Shown: positions 44,440-54,283 of the stretch, piece after piece
How the letters are laid out: the number at the start of each line of letters is the position of its first letter
How positions within the stretch are numbered: the stretch's first letter is position 1
NCBI GenBank assembly: GCA_900129675.1
Contig: FSRD01000002.1
Coordinates: 1,426,001-1,490,000 of the forward strand
Length of the DNA: 64,000 nt
Direction of reading: 5' to 3'
Source: Bradyrhizobium erythrophlei
Lineage (GTDB): Bacteria; Pseudomonadota; Alphaproteobacteria; Rhizobiales; Xanthobacteraceae
Program-made: the position numbers and the translations under genes
Notes under the pieces: model-generated
What the model saw: the letters and a program-made list of their open reading frames with translations, nothing else
The model's database searches: none
What the model was told of the DNA's origin: nothing

Positions 44440-45527
44440 GAGTGGCCCATCACCATGGCGCCGAGGCGACAGAGCCCATTGGCCAAGGACGCCACGCCTA
44501 TGGCCTCCAGAAGCTGCGGGCCTGAGAGGTAATCGCGCAAGCCGCGGGTGCGGCGCTGGAGCGCCGCCGGCTCGAACCAGATCGTGTCCCGCGCGAAGCG
44601 CACGAGCAACCGCTCGAGGACATCCAGGTCCGGGGCGTCGAGATGAGTCAGGACCTGAGTGAGCGTCGGCTCGTGCAGGCCTTCGCGTTGCAGGGCCTCG
44701 CTCACCTCGAACGCGCATACCTGGCAGCCCAGCCCACGGGCGACAACAGCGAGCATTAAGAGCTTGCAGCGTCGGGTGAGATGGGAGGATGCCCACATCT
44801 CCTCGATCGTCTGCCCTAGCGCTGGTGCGATCGGCGATCCCGCGTACGCCTTGACAAGGCGGACATAGGGATAAGACGGCAAGCGTTCCAATGGCGTCGC
44901 CCGCCCGCGGAATCGATGCCTTTGCAGGACGCGGTTGATTAAAGGTCGGAGCAGCCGCATGTGCATCTGTTCCGGCATCTGCTCCAATGGACGCGAGGGA
45001 ATCGCAGGAATTGAGAAAGCGCGGTTAAGGAAATCCGTGGTGGCCACGGTGAACGCGATCTCCTTCATCTCATCATCGCTGAAACCCGCACGGCGGAGAG
45101 CTTGCAGGGCCTCCTGCGCTCCCGCGGGGCCGACACGCGACTGACTCCGCCCGAACGCGATGGCTGCGACCGTCCGCGGCACGAGATCCGCGCGGCTCAG
45201 GTTCTGCTCGACGCGTTGGATGCGGGCCTCGCTCATCCCCTGGGCCCACAGCAGCGCCCGTTGGGCTGCGTAGCAGAAGCGGCAGGAATTCTCCTGACTT
45301 ACGACCAGCGTGAGGACGTCTGCCGTGTGCTGATCGAGATGCATCAGAAGCCCGTATTCGGGGTGCAGATCTATCAGCGCTCGTGCCAACCATGGAACTG
45401 ACGTGAAATAGCGGATGGATGGAACGGGCATCCCCATCTTCCGCCGGGCGTAGGATTCGAGCACCCGGTCGCGGCGGGGGTCAAGTAGGCACGCCTCCCA
45501 GGCGACATGGTCAAGGGCACTGGCCAT
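44436..45527 (-). CDS. Double AhpD-like (carboxymuconolactone decarboxylase fold) protein
   Basis: 363 residues holding two AhpD-type helical domains. The first has SQENSCRFCYAAQRALLW (CxxC near residue 82); the second has LGCQVCAFEVSEAL (CxxC near residue 268). AhpD-fold proteins use such pairs for thiol-disulfide exchange or peroxide removal; single-domain forms are usual. The two domains differ enough to be an old duplication. The stop overlaps the cyclase start, so both are made together. Confidence 0.82.
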   Translation of the reverse strand: MASALDHVAWEACLLDPRRDRVLESYARRKMGMPVPSIRYFTSVPWLARALIDLHPEYGLLMHLDQHTADVLTLVVSQENSCRFCYAAQRALLWAQGMSEARIQRVEQNLSRADLVPRTVAAIAFGRSQSRVGPAGAQEALQALRRAGFSDDEMKEIAFTVATTDFLNRAFSIPAIPSRPLEQMPEQMHMRLLRPLINRVLQRHRFRGRATPLERLPSYPYVRLVKAYAGSPIAPALGQTIEEMWASSHLTRRCKLLMLAVVARGLGCQVCAFEVSEALQREGLHEPTLTQVLTHLDAPDLDVLERLLVRFARDTIWFEPAALQRRTRGLRDYLSGPQLLEAIGVASLANGLCRLGAMVMGHS

Positions 45528-46064
45528 TGCGTCACTTTAGCGCGAAGTTGCAGGGAAAGCACGCAGCGCGCCTCTCCCAAGGTGTCCCATATTCGTGCGA
45601 CGCTCAGCTGTAAAAAAACAACGCAAGCGGCCGTGCGGCTGTCGAACCAATCAGTGTGCATTCCGGCCAAACGCCATTGGTGCCATGCACAACACTTTCG
45701 ACGCACTCGATGCTTGCCCACTTCGGTTCGGCCCTCACGTGATGCGCGATGTCGGGTCATGGCACGAACCGGACCAACCGGGCCGGTCTGTTGATGTCCG
45801 TTGATCGGGGCAGACCGGAAGTGCCATTTCGGGGCCGTTAGGTCCGAGTTTGACCCACATGGACATTGTTCGGTCAAAGCCGCCATCCAAGGCGCCTGTG
45901 TCGCCTTTGGGTGAATCGCTGTTGCAGGTGCAACGACGTGCGGGGAGTTCCCTGCCGGGGACGATGTTCCCCGACGGAATTTTTCGATGTGCGCCACAAT
46001 GTCGCATCATTCGATCATGATTGTATCGGGCGGCAGGGCAACCACGTCTTCTAAGGGAACATGC

Positions 46065-47192
46065 ATGCGACGTTTTCGCCTTGTTATTTGGATCTTGTCC
46101 GCACTGGCCGCGATGGCCATCCCGGCGGCCTCTACGGCACAAATCATCAGCATTACGATTGCTCCTCCGGAGCTTCCACTTTACGAGCAGCCGGAAATTC
46201 CTGCGCCCGGCTACATCTGGACACCCGGCTATTGGGCTTACGGTCCGGACGGATATTTTTGGGTTCCAGGCACCTGGGTTGAGCCACCCGCCGTGGGGCT
46301 GCTTTGGACGCCCGGCTATTGGGGCTGGCACGACGGCAATTATGGATGGAATGCCGGATATTGGGGATCGCATATCGGTTTCTACGGCGGCGTCAACTAC
46401 GGCTACGGGTATGGCGGCGTCGGTTACGAGGGTGGACGCTGGAACAATGGCGTGTTCGCCTACAACCGGACCGTCAATAATTTCGGCGGTGTCTCGATCA
46501 CCAATGTCTATAGCCAGACCGTGATCAACAATACGAATGTCACACGGACCAGCTTCAACGGTGGCACCGGCGGCACGACGGTGCAGCCGACACCGCAAGA
46601 GCAGGCCGCGGCGCACGAGCAACACGTGGCCCCGACTGCCGTGCAAACCCAGCACCAGCAAACGGCGAGCACCAACAGGGCGCTGCTGGCATCCGAAAAT
46701 CATGGCCATCCGGCGATCGCGGCGACATCCAGGCCGGCTGAGTTCACCGGCAAAGGTGTTGTCGCTGCCCGGGAAGCAAAGCCGGGTCCTGCGACCGCAC
46801 CGATTACGACGCCGGCCGGCGCCAAGCCTCTGGCTACCAACAAGCCTCTTGAGACCAACAAGTCTCTTGGGACCAACAAGTCTCCTGGGGCCAACAAGCC
46901 GCCAGAGAACAAGCCTCTTGAGACCAACCGAGCGCCCGAGACCAACAAGCCTCTCGGAAACAAGCCGCTTGAAAGCAACCAGCAGCATACCACGCTCAAT
47001 AACGCGGCCCCGGCCAAGCCGCCGAAGCCCGCTGTGACCGCGCGGCCGCCCAAGCCCGCCGTCGCTGCCGTCGCCGCGCCGCAGAAGCCACCGCCGCATG
47101 CGGCCGCCCCTACGCCGGCGCCGCATCCCGTTGCTGCGGCCCGTCCCGCGCCGCGCCCGAAAGCACCGCCGCCGAAGGATGAGCACCACTAG
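46065..47192 (+). CDS. YXWGXW repeat surface protein with low-complexity tail
   Basis: 375 residues from ATG 46065 (AAGGGA upstream); the frame from 45987 has no signal at its front. Sec signal ends near ASTAQ. The next part has aromatic repeats: YIWTPGYWAYGPDGYFWVPG, LLWTPGYWGWHDGNYGWNAG and YWGSHIGFYGG. Residues about 235-330 are short degenerate repeats of TNKPLE/NKPLETN type, and the tail is rich in Pro, Ala and Lys ending KDEHH. Family function is unknown; export to the envelope and a natively unfolded tail are predicted. Confidence 0.85.
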   Translation: MRRFRLVIWILSALAAMAIPAASTAQIISITIAPPELPLYEQPEIPAPGYIWTPGYWAYGPDGYFWVPGTWVEPPAVGLLWTPGYWGWHDGNYGWNAGYWGSHIGFYGGVNYGYGYGGVGYEGGRWNNGVFAYNRTVNNFGGVSITNVYSQTVINNTNVTRTSFNGGTGGTTVQPTPQEQAAAHEQHVAPTAVQTQHQQTASTNRALLASENHGHPAIAATSRPAEFTGKGVVAAREAKPGPATAPITTPAGAKPLATNKPLETNKSLGTNKSPGANKPPENKPLETNRAPETNKPLGNKPLESNQQHTTLNNAAPAKPPKPAVTARPPKPAVAAVAAPQKPPPHAAAPTPAPHPVAAARPAPRPKAPPPKDEHH

Positions 47193-47203
47193 CGCCCTCT
47201 TTT

Positions 47204-47226
47204 GGTTTTTGATGGAATCAAAAACC
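47204..47226 (+). terminator. Hairpin after the YXWGXW gene
   Basis: Perfect 10-bp arms ggtttttgat and atcaaaaacc with a 3-base loop, 12 bases past the stop. The stem is AT-rich and no T run follows, so termination may be weak. Confidence 0.5.
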
Positions 47227-48097
47227 GAGGCTCTAGCCCCACTGCGTCATTGCCGAACTTGACCCGCCTATCGAGCTTTCTTCCAGAAAATTGATACGCG
47301 AGACAGGCTGGTAAAATGGATACATAGCAACTCGGCCATGTCCAGTTGCGTTCATTCGGGTACCTCAAATCGGAAACTTCCGACTTGAGGTATCCAGTCT
47401 TAGCGTGACGGCAAAGGCTGTGGTGGCGCATCGGCTCTCTAGCTTCGCACCTTGCCCGGCAATGACACGGTAGGACGAGAGGGAGGCGAGAAGCCCGACA
47501 CGCACGCTTCGCGTCATCAGTCACTTCACTCTCGACAAACTCGCGAAGGTCAACCTTTCTTGGTTTGCGAACCCATCTCCGCAGCACGCCACTGCCGTGC
47601 AGCGAGTCCATGTGAGGCCTCAGCTAGGGGTGCCGCCTGATCGACTGCAGAAAGTCATACCCTTCCATGCCGCCGGCGTCGTCGGGGCCCGTTCTTAGGC
47701 GTCGTCGTGCCGACATCGTTGCCGTTGGGCGCCGACAGGGTGAGTAAGCCATTTCGATGTCGGACGTTGGCACTTTTTCGACCTAGCGGGTAATGGGGCG
47801 ATGTCGGCTCATCGGAGTAAGACGGAAATTCCGGCCCAGCCATTTGGGGCGGAGAAAACCTATCTCGTTCGGTTTCTGGAAAAAACAGCGCGGGGCGATG
47901 GTCGATCGAGCACTCTGGAGAAGATTCGATTGCGGACAGCAAGATCGCCACCAAAGTTCCTTGTAGTCTGGAAATAGTTTGAGTGTCGCGTCGTAGCGCG
48001 CCGGCACGATCCAGGGCAGCACCAGCCTGAATATCACGTTCGCAAGCGTCGACGTATGGCGTGCATAGAGATCGATGGGATCGAGTCGGTGCCTCAT
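47227..48097. other. Gene-poor stretch with an inverted repeat and one doubtful frame
   Basis: A 15-bp inverted repeat with one mismatch (tacctcaaatcggaa / ttccgacttgaggta) lies at 47361-47392. A minus frame of 104 codons (47783-48097) begins RHRLDPIDLYARHTSTLANV and has a hydrophobic stretch, but the second half is poor in coding character and I do not recognise it. Otherwise nothing is seen. Confidence 0.35.
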
Positions 48098-48123
48098 AGG
48101 CCGCCTCAGTTGGCGGCCTCTTT
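48098..48123 (+). terminator. Terminator-like hairpin
   Basis: Arms aggccgcc and ggcggcct around tcagtt, followed by ctttc. The structure is strong but no plus-strand gene ends just before it; it may be left from a lost gene or lie in the leader of the doubtful minus frame. Confidence 0.5.
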
Positions 48124-48333
48124 CAGTTCAAGCGAAGCGTTTGATGTCGCCTGTTAGCACGTTTGAGACATGCCGACGAACTCTGAGAGAGTCCGCTTTT
48201 CGGGGAAGACCGGAAGTCATCGGCGCGCGGTCAATGTGACGCGATTGACCCATTTCGGACGTGGGCATAGCCGGACATCGGTCCACAATCCTGCTATATA
48301 GCCATTCAATTGCCCCGAGCATGGGGGGCCACC

Positions 48334-50124
48334 TTGAGCGGCGAGCACGTAGAGCGACGACTGGCGGCTATTCTGGCGGCGGATGTCGCGGGCTCTTGCC
48401 GCCTGATAGGGATCGACGAAGAAGGCACGCTGGCGCAACTGAAAGCTCTTAGAAAGACGCTTTTCGATCCCAAAGTCTCTGATCACCGCGGACGCATCGT
48501 CAAGAATACCGGGGACGGCGCTCTCGTCGAGTTCGGCAGCGTCGTAGATGCCGTACGCTGCGCGGTCGAAATTCAGCGCGGCATGGCCGAACACAATATC
48601 GATGTACCGGAGGTCAAGCGGATTGAATTTCGCATCGGCATTCACGTCGGTGATATTATCATTGAAGACCACGATATCTTTGGTGATGGGGTTAATATTG
48701 CTGCGCGCCTTGAGGGCATCGCCGAACCGGGCGGGGTCTGCATGTCCGATGATGCCTATCGGCAGGTCCGGGGCAAGGTCGAGATTACCTGTGATGATAT
48801 GGGACAGCAGTCCCTCAAAAATATTGCTGATCCTATGCGGGCGTGGCGGGTTCGGCTGACTGGTCAAACCCCTTCCGCAGTAAATTCAGGTTCGGCTGTG
48901 AGCCAGCCTCGCGTGCTCCCGCTCCCCGACAAACCTTCCATCGCCGTGCTGCCTTTCGAGAACATGAGCGGCGATCCTGAACAGGAATACTTTGCAGATG
49001 GAATGGTGGAAGAAATCATTACCGCCCTTTCCCGAAACCACCAGCTTTTCGTTATCGCTCGGAACTCCAGCTTCACGTTCAAGGGCAGAGCTGTCGATAT
49101 CAAGCAGATCAGGCGCGAACTCGGTGTCCGTTACGTGCTGGAGTGCAGTGTCCGCAAGGCCGGCAATCGCGTTCGCATCACCGGACAGCTCGTGGATGCC
49201 GCGACCGGCAATCACATCTGGGCGAACAGATACGACAGTACACTCGAAGACATTTTCGATCTGCAGGATCGCGTGACGATGAGCGTAATAGGCGCAATCG
49301 TGCCTCAACTTGAGCGGGCCGAAATTGCGAGGGCTCAGCGCAAACCGACCGAGAGCCTACAAGCATACGATTACTATCTTCGCGCCCTGGCAAGTTTTTC
49401 TCGCTTTACGCGAGAAGCGAATATAGAAGCGCTCAAGCTCACCCAGACGGCGAACAATCTCGATCCCGACTTCGCAGCCGCATTCGCGCTGGGAGCAGAT
49501 TGCTTGGTCCAAAGGTGGGGGTTTGGCTGGAGCAGTGGTGGTGCTGAAGATAAAACAGAGGCTCGCCGACTGGCGAGACGGGTCCTTGAACTTGATAGAG
49601 ATGATCCCACGGTGCTTGCAGCAGCTGGGCATGCCCTCGGGCTATTCGTGGGAGAAGTGGAGGAGGGAGCGGCACTACTGGCGCGGGCCATAAGCCTCGA
49701 CCCAAATCTGGCCGTCGCACGAATTTGGAATGGGTATGTACAACTTTTTCTCGGTGACGGAGACGCCGCGATAGAACAATTCCAAATCGGTTTACGGTTG
49801 AGCCCCCTCGATCCGCGTATTTTTTTGGCCCAAAATGGAATGGCAAATGCGCATTTCTTGGCTGGTCGATACGAGGATGGTTTGTTGTGGGCGAAAATTG
49901 CTATGCAGCAGAACCCCGATTATGTAGGTGGACATCGCATCCTGATGGCTTGCCATGCGATGGCCGGACGGGTTGAAGAAGCACGACAGGCCTGGGCGGT
50001 CGCGCGACAAATCGACCCCACCCAGCGCATCTCGATTCTTTTAAAGAGGTGGCAGCACTTTCGTCGACCCCAAGACATCCAACGATATGCGGAAGCGTTC
50101 CGGATAGCGGGCATGCCGGAATGA
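48334..50124 (+). CDS. Class III adenylate cyclase fused to TolB-like and TPR region
   Basis: 596 residues if TTG 48334 is used, which follows a GGGGGG run and gives the family-type start SGEHVERRLAAILAADVAG; a TTG at 48310 is possible. Cyclase domain about 1-170: metal Asp in AADVAG, second Asp in KNTGDGALVEF, Asn/Arg in GDGVNIAARL. Middle: SIAVLPFENMSGDPEQEYFA and DGMVEEIITALSR, the FlgO/TolB-like part. C-terminal about 330-590: TPR-like helices. The usual GYSRL after the first Asp reads GSCRL, an uncommon change. Many such cyclases occur in Bradyrhizobium; the signal sensed is unknown. Confidence 0.88.
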   Translation: MSGEHVERRLAAILAADVAGSCRLIGIDEEGTLAQLKALRKTLFDPKVSDHRGRIVKNTGDGALVEFGSVVDAVRCAVEIQRGMAEHNIDVPEVKRIEFRIGIHVGDIIIEDHDIFGDGVNIAARLEGIAEPGGVCMSDDAYRQVRGKVEITCDDMGQQSLKNIADPMRAWRVRLTGQTPSAVNSGSAVSQPRVLPLPDKPSIAVLPFENMSGDPEQEYFADGMVEEIITALSRNHQLFVIARNSSFTFKGRAVDIKQIRRELGVRYVLECSVRKAGNRVRITGQLVDAATGNHIWANRYDSTLEDIFDLQDRVTMSVIGAIVPQLERAEIARAQRKPTESLQAYDYYLRALASFSRFTREANIEALKLTQTANNLDPDFAAAFALGADCLVQRWGFGWSSGGAEDKTEARRLARRVLELDRDDPTVLAAAGHALGLFVGEVEEGAALLARAISLDPNLAVARIWNGYVQLFLGDGDAAIEQFQIGLRLSPLDPRIFLAQNGMANAHFLAGRYEDGLLWAKIAMQQNPDYVGGHRILMACHAMAGRVEEARQAWAVARQIDPTQRISILLKRWQHFRRPQDIQRYAEAFRIAGMPE

Positions 50125-50139
50125 CGGCGCGTCGCTAGT

Positions 50140-50193
50140 ATTCTTGCTGTGGTGGGGTATTCGCGCCTCGTCAGTGCCGATGAGGCGGATGGG
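50140..50193 (+). pseudogene. Short remnant of a cyclase N-terminus
   Basis: The frame reads ILAVVGYSRLVSADEADG, matching the start of class III cyclases such as the neighbour (ILAADVAGSCRLIG). Nothing recognisable follows. It starts 16 bases past the intact cyclase, so a tandem copy was probably lost here. Confidence 0.6.
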
Positions 50194-50380
50194 TGCCCTG
50201 CGGCGCGACGTTGTCCTCATGTCTGGTATTGGCACATAGCGTCATTTCGATGCGATGCGGAATTTGGTCGCTGTCGGGGCATAGCAGACATGGCCGGAAT
50301 TACTGCTGGCTCGACCCGGTCGCGAATGACCCGACTGAGACATTAGCGCAATATGGTTTGATATTAGCAAGGAACGGATC

Positions 50381-50890
50381 GTGTCCATGCGCAGAGCCGC
50401 CGCCGTCATCGGCACCGCCATCTTCTTCGTGTTCGTGCCCTGCGTGCTGGCCGGGGTGGTCCCGTGGTGGATTTCGCGCTGGGAGTTCCAGTTGTCGTTC
50501 CTCGGAGTCGAACTCACGCGCTTCGTCGGCGCCGCGCTGATTCTTGCCGGCGTAGCCGGGCTCGTGGATTCATTCGTGCGTTTTGCGCTGCAGGGGCTCG
50601 GCACGCCGGCGCCGATCGCCCCGCCCCAACACCTCGTCGTTACCGGCCTGTATCGCTACGTGCGCAATCCCATGTACGTTGCCGTCGTCGCCGTCATTCT
50701 GGGCCAAGCGATCCTGTTCGGCGACTGGCGTCTCATGACTTACGGCGGGCTCATGTGGCTCGCCTTCCACGCCTTTGTCCTGACGTACGAGGAGCCGGTG
50801 CTTGCTCAGAAGTTTGGGGCCCAGTACGAGGATTTTCGGGCCAACGTTCCGCGGTGGATTCCGCGGCTGTCTCCATGGCGCACCGCATAA
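50381..50890 (+). CDS. Isoprenylcysteine carboxyl methyltransferase-like membrane protein
   Basis: 169 residues with four to five hydrophobic helices and the family signature LVVTGLYRYVRNPMYVAVVA followed by EEPVLAQKFGAQYEDFRANV. Family members are SAM-dependent methyltransferases (ICMT, PEMT) acting on membrane-bound substrates. Bacterial targets are mostly unknown; phospholipid or small isoprenoid methylation is possible. It stands alone, between cyclase remnants and a gene-free stretch. Confidence 0.85.
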   Translation: MSMRRAAAVIGTAIFFVFVPCVLAGVVPWWISRWEFQLSFLGVELTRFVGAALILAGVAGLVDSFVRFALQGLGTPAPIAPPQHLVVTGLYRYVRNPMYVAVVAVILGQAILFGDWRLMTYGGLMWLAFHAFVLTYEEPVLAQKFGAQYEDFRANVPRWIPRLSPWRTA

Positions 50891-51213
50891 GGCCGCCAGC
50901 CCAATGGCGGAGACGGGGCGAGCGGGGACGACAGAACTCAAAACCGGCTGCGCACTACAGGGGCGTCGATTTCGGTCATTCGGTCGTGGCCATGCGCTCC
51001 CGCGCATCGACTTGTATCCGGTGGCGGTGCGAGCACCCTCTTCCAATAATCGAAGTTCGCGGCTCAAGCCGACCATCTGCTTTTGGAATTTTCAGCGAGA
51101 ATTTTGAGGCGCCGGCTTTTGGCCCAAAGCAGACGTGGAAGCGGCTCCGCTCGATGTCTGCTTAGCGGGGAGAAGCGCACTCAAATGTGCGGTCGCGCTT
51201 TGGTCCGCTTTTG

Positions 51214-51283
51214 TTGAGGGTTTCGGATGCCGGCCGATCGCGGCGATGCGGCTTGCACCGTGGCCGGCGTCCGAAAGCCTTCA
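51214..51283. other. Imperfect 23-bp inverted repeat, possible IS91-like end
   Basis: The left arm runs ttgagggtttcggatgccgg and the right arm ends gtccgaaagccttcaa; the core tttcggatgccggcc pairs with ggccggcgtccgaaa with one mismatch. It lies about 290 bases beyond the 3' end of the minus-strand IS91-like transposase. The rest of the 680-base gap 50891-51570 shows no gene. Confidence 0.45.
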
Positions 51284-51570
51284 ATGAAGGAACCCGCGGG
51301 AGATGGCAGGCGGTGGCGCGGCGAGCGGCGAGCGCTATGGAGGTTTGCGCACGAGGGAAGTGTGTGAGGGCAACCGACGCTGATGAGTGTGTTGGCTGAC
51401 GACGTTGCGGCGCATGATTGGTCGCTCGCAGGTGCGGGAATCTGCGGTAAGCCAGCAAGATCGATGGCGAGGTTGACGCGGTAAATGCATATTTGCACGA
51501 GCGTCGCCGTGGCGGATCGAGGGCCGGCGAGTAAGAACGGGATTTTTAATCTGTGAAATGGGGACCGTGA

Positions 51571-52788
51571 TCATGACGTATCGATCCTGATCACGGTTGG
51601 CGGTGGGGGTCGATATTGCGGTGTCGAGCCGCGGTTGAAGGTCTCGATGATGTTCATGCGACCGCCGCAACACGGGCACGGGTGGGTCGCCTGGTCGGTT
51701 GCCGGGGCACGATCGGGAGGCGGCGGCTGGTGCGCGGTTTGCACAGGTGCCACAGAAGCGATCAGCTCACGGATCCGCGCGATGGTCTCGGTCTTGGTGC
51801 CGCTGGCTAGCAGACCGCAGTGCCTTATCCGGTGGAATCCGTTAGGCAGGACATGCATCAGGAACCGCCTAATGAACTCGTCCGGCTTGAGCGTCATGGT
51901 CTTGTAGCGGCCGGGTCCCTCGATCCGGTAGTCCTTGTAGCTGAACGTTACACCGGTCGCGTCGGCGGCGATGAGGCGGCGGTTGGAGATCGCGACGCGG
52001 TGGGTGTAGCGGGACAGATAGGCCAGCACCTGCTCGGGCCCGGCGAACGGCCTCTTGCTATAGACGAACCACTTGGTCCGATGCAGCGGCGCGAGATAGG
52101 CGTTGAACGCGGCCTTGCCGGCGAGGTGGGCGTGGTCGCCGAAGAACTGCAGGCGGCCGGCGTCGTGTGCGGCGAGCAGCATCTCCAGCATCAGGCGGCG
52201 GAACAGCCGCGACAGCACCTTCACCGGCAAGAGATAGTTTGGACGGCAGCCGATCCAGCGCGTGCCGTCGAGCGATATCCCACCACCCGGCACGATCATG
52301 TGGACGTGTGGATGATGGCTCATCGCGGAGCCCCAGGTGTGGAGCACCGAGGTGAAGCCGATCTTGACGCCGAGGCGCTTGGGATCGGCCGCAATCGTGC
52401 GCATTGTCTGCGAGGAAGCCTTGAACAAGAGATCGTAGACGACGGCCTTGTTCTGGTAGGCGATGGCGGCAATCCGCGCCGGCAGCGTGAAAACGACGTG
52501 GAAGTAAGGGACGTCCAGCAGTTCTGACTTGCGCTGCTTCATCCATGCCAGCGCCTGCGAGCTCTGGCACTTGGGGCAATGCCTATTACGGCAGCTGTTG
52601 TAGGCGATCTGCGTGTGCAAGCAGTCCTCGCAGCGCATGACATGCCCGCCGAGAGCTGCCGTGCGGCAGCTCTCGATCGCCGACATCACCTTCAACTGGC
52701 CGAGGCTGACGTGACCATCATTAGCTTTACGCCAAGCGGGCCCGTGGTCGCGGAAGATATCCGCGATCTCCAGGGCGGGACGAGCCAT
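51571..52788 (-). CDS. IS91 family HUH transposase, second copy
   Basis: 405 residues, full length. It has the zinc-binding RCEDCLHTQIAYNSCRNRHC with PKCQ, the HUH motif HHPHVHMIVPGGG, and YLSRYTHRVAISNRRL. The ending DTS equals that of the copy at 41226, but identity between the two is only moderate, so they are different elements of one family rather than recent duplicates. Its partner recombinase upstream has been cut, so self-sufficient movement is doubtful. Confidence 0.92.
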   Translation of the reverse strand: MARPALEIADIFRDHGPAWRKANDGHVSLGQLKVMSAIESCRTAALGGHVMRCEDCLHTQIAYNSCRNRHCPKCQSSQALAWMKQRKSELLDVPYFHVVFTLPARIAAIAYQNKAVVYDLLFKASSQTMRTIAADPKRLGVKIGFTSVLHTWGSAMSHHPHVHMIVPGGGISLDGTRWIGCRPNYLLPVKVLSRLFRRLMLEMLLAAHDAGRLQFFGDHAHLAGKAAFNAYLAPLHRTKWFVYSKRPFAGPEQVLAYLSRYTHRVAISNRRLIAADATGVTFSYKDYRIEGPGRYKTMTLKPDEFIRRFLMHVLPNGFHRIRHCGLLASGTKTETIARIRELIASVAPVQTAHQPPPPDRAPATDQATHPCPCCGGRMNIIETFNRGSTPQYRPPPPTVIRIDTS

Positions 52789-52800
52789 GATCGTCGTGGC

Positions 52801-53189
52801 TTATGACGGCGGCTTCTTCTCCGATGTCAGCGGCGTGAGCCGATCCAACGGGCTCATGACCGCGCGGATCACGTTGGTGGCCACCTGCGCATAGAGCGCG
52901 GTCGTATCGAGCCTGGCATGTCCGAGCAAAACCTGGATCAAACGCACATCGGTTTTCTCTTCGAGCAGGTGGGTGGCAAAGCTGTGGCGCAATGTGTGAG
53001 GCGTCACTCGCTTCTTGATCACCGCCCTATCGGCAGCGGCATGAACGGCGCGATTGAATTGCCGCGTCGTCAGCGGCAGCAGCGGATCACGGCCCGGGAA
53101 CAGCCAGACCGCGGGCCGGGCGATGCGATACCAATCGCGCAGCAACTCCAACAGCCGCGGGGAAAGCATTGCAAAGCGATCCTTGCGCC
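52801..53189 (-). pseudogene. 5'-truncated tyrosine recombinase of the second IS91-like unit
   Basis: From RKDRFAMLSPRLLELLRDW to the stop, it matches the C-terminal half of the recombinase at 40334, keeping TPHTLRHSFATHLLEE and LLGHARLDTTALYAQVA with the tyrosine. The N-terminal domain and first catalytic arginine are missing. The break is at about 53189, exactly where the DDE insertion sequence begins; the frame reads on into that element, giving a false N-terminus. Confidence 0.85.
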
Positions 53190-53249
53190 TGTGTGTACCG
53201 AAAACCCTATCCGGGTTTATCGAATGATAGAATCGGCTAAGTTGGCGCG

Positions 53250-54071
53250 ATGATCGCGCTGATCTGCTTCGTTCTGGCCGTGCTGGCCTCGCCATTCAAG
53301 TCGAACATCCGGCTTGAGGCGGAGAATGCAGTGCTTCGACATCAGCTGATCGTCTTGCGACGCAAGCTGAAAGGCCGGGCTCGCCTCACGAACAACGACC
53401 GCTGGTTCTTCGTTCAGCTCTATCGCTGGTTCCCGTCGATCCTTCCGGTTCTCATGATTATTCGACCCGAAACGCTGGTGGGTTGGCATCGGGCCGGCTT
53501 TCGCCGCTATTGGCGTTGGAAATCGTGTCGACGGGGAGGGCGACCGCAGATCGAGACAGAATTGCGCGCGCTGATCCGGCAGATGAGCACAGAGAATTTG
53601 CTTTGGGGTGCGCCGCGCATCCACGGCGAACTGCTCAAGCTCGGGTTTAGCGTCGCTCAATCAAGTGTCGCCAAGTATATGGTCAAGCGACGCGGGCCTC
53701 CAAGTCAGGAATGGCGGACCTTTCTGCGAAACCACGCGCCGGACATCGCCGCCATGGATTTGTTCGTAGTACCGACCATTGGCTTTAAGCTGCTGTATGG
53801 CTTCGTCATCATCCGGCTTGATCGCAGAGATCTCGTCTGGATCGGCGTCACAACCAACCCGGCGGCGGAGTGGGTTGCACGTCAGATCACCGAGGCTTTT
53901 CCTTGGGATGGCGCTCCGCGCTATATGATCCGAGATCGAGATCGAATCTACGGCACTGTCGTCACGCGCCGACTGCGTGCCATGGGTATCCGAGACAAGC
54001 CAATTGCACCGGCGATACAAACAATGCGTACGAACGAGAACAAAACGGGAGCTTTAACCGAGAGTCAATAG
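53250..54071 (+). pseudogene. DDE integrase-type transposase, 3'-truncated
   Basis: Starts LEAENAVLRHQLIVLRRKL and runs through WHRAGFRRYWRWKSCRRGG, LLWGAPRIHGELLKLGF, AAMDLFVVPTIGFKLLYGF (first Asp) and APRYMIRDRDRIYG (second Asp). Homology stops at RDKPIAP near 54013; the last 19 residues are foreign and the catalytic Glu region (NGYAERLIGS type) is lost. It is a relative of the broken copy at 38750. Insertion here removed the front of the recombinase gene. Confidence 0.85.
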
Positions 54072-54072
54072 G

Positions 54073-54095
54073 TATCTATCTATCTATCCATCTAT
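54073..54095. repeat. Tetranucleotide (TATC) repeat
   Basis: Four tandem tatc units followed by catctat and an AT-rich stretch with aatataggtacatatac, highly unlike the GC-rich surroundings. It lies just past the truncated transposase. Confidence 0.8.
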
Positions 54096-54283
54096 TTAAT
54101 ATAGGTACATATACTTGAACTCATTTGCCGAAATTGTCGTGCTTTCAAGGGGATGATCGAAGACGAAAATCGATGAAGAGCGGCCGATTGTCGGGGAAAA
54201 TCGCTTGATGGCCGGCTCAATCCCTTGCCGCAGCCCGCAACCCATGGGACGGTTTTGGGGATGGCACAAGCACGGGCAGGGCG

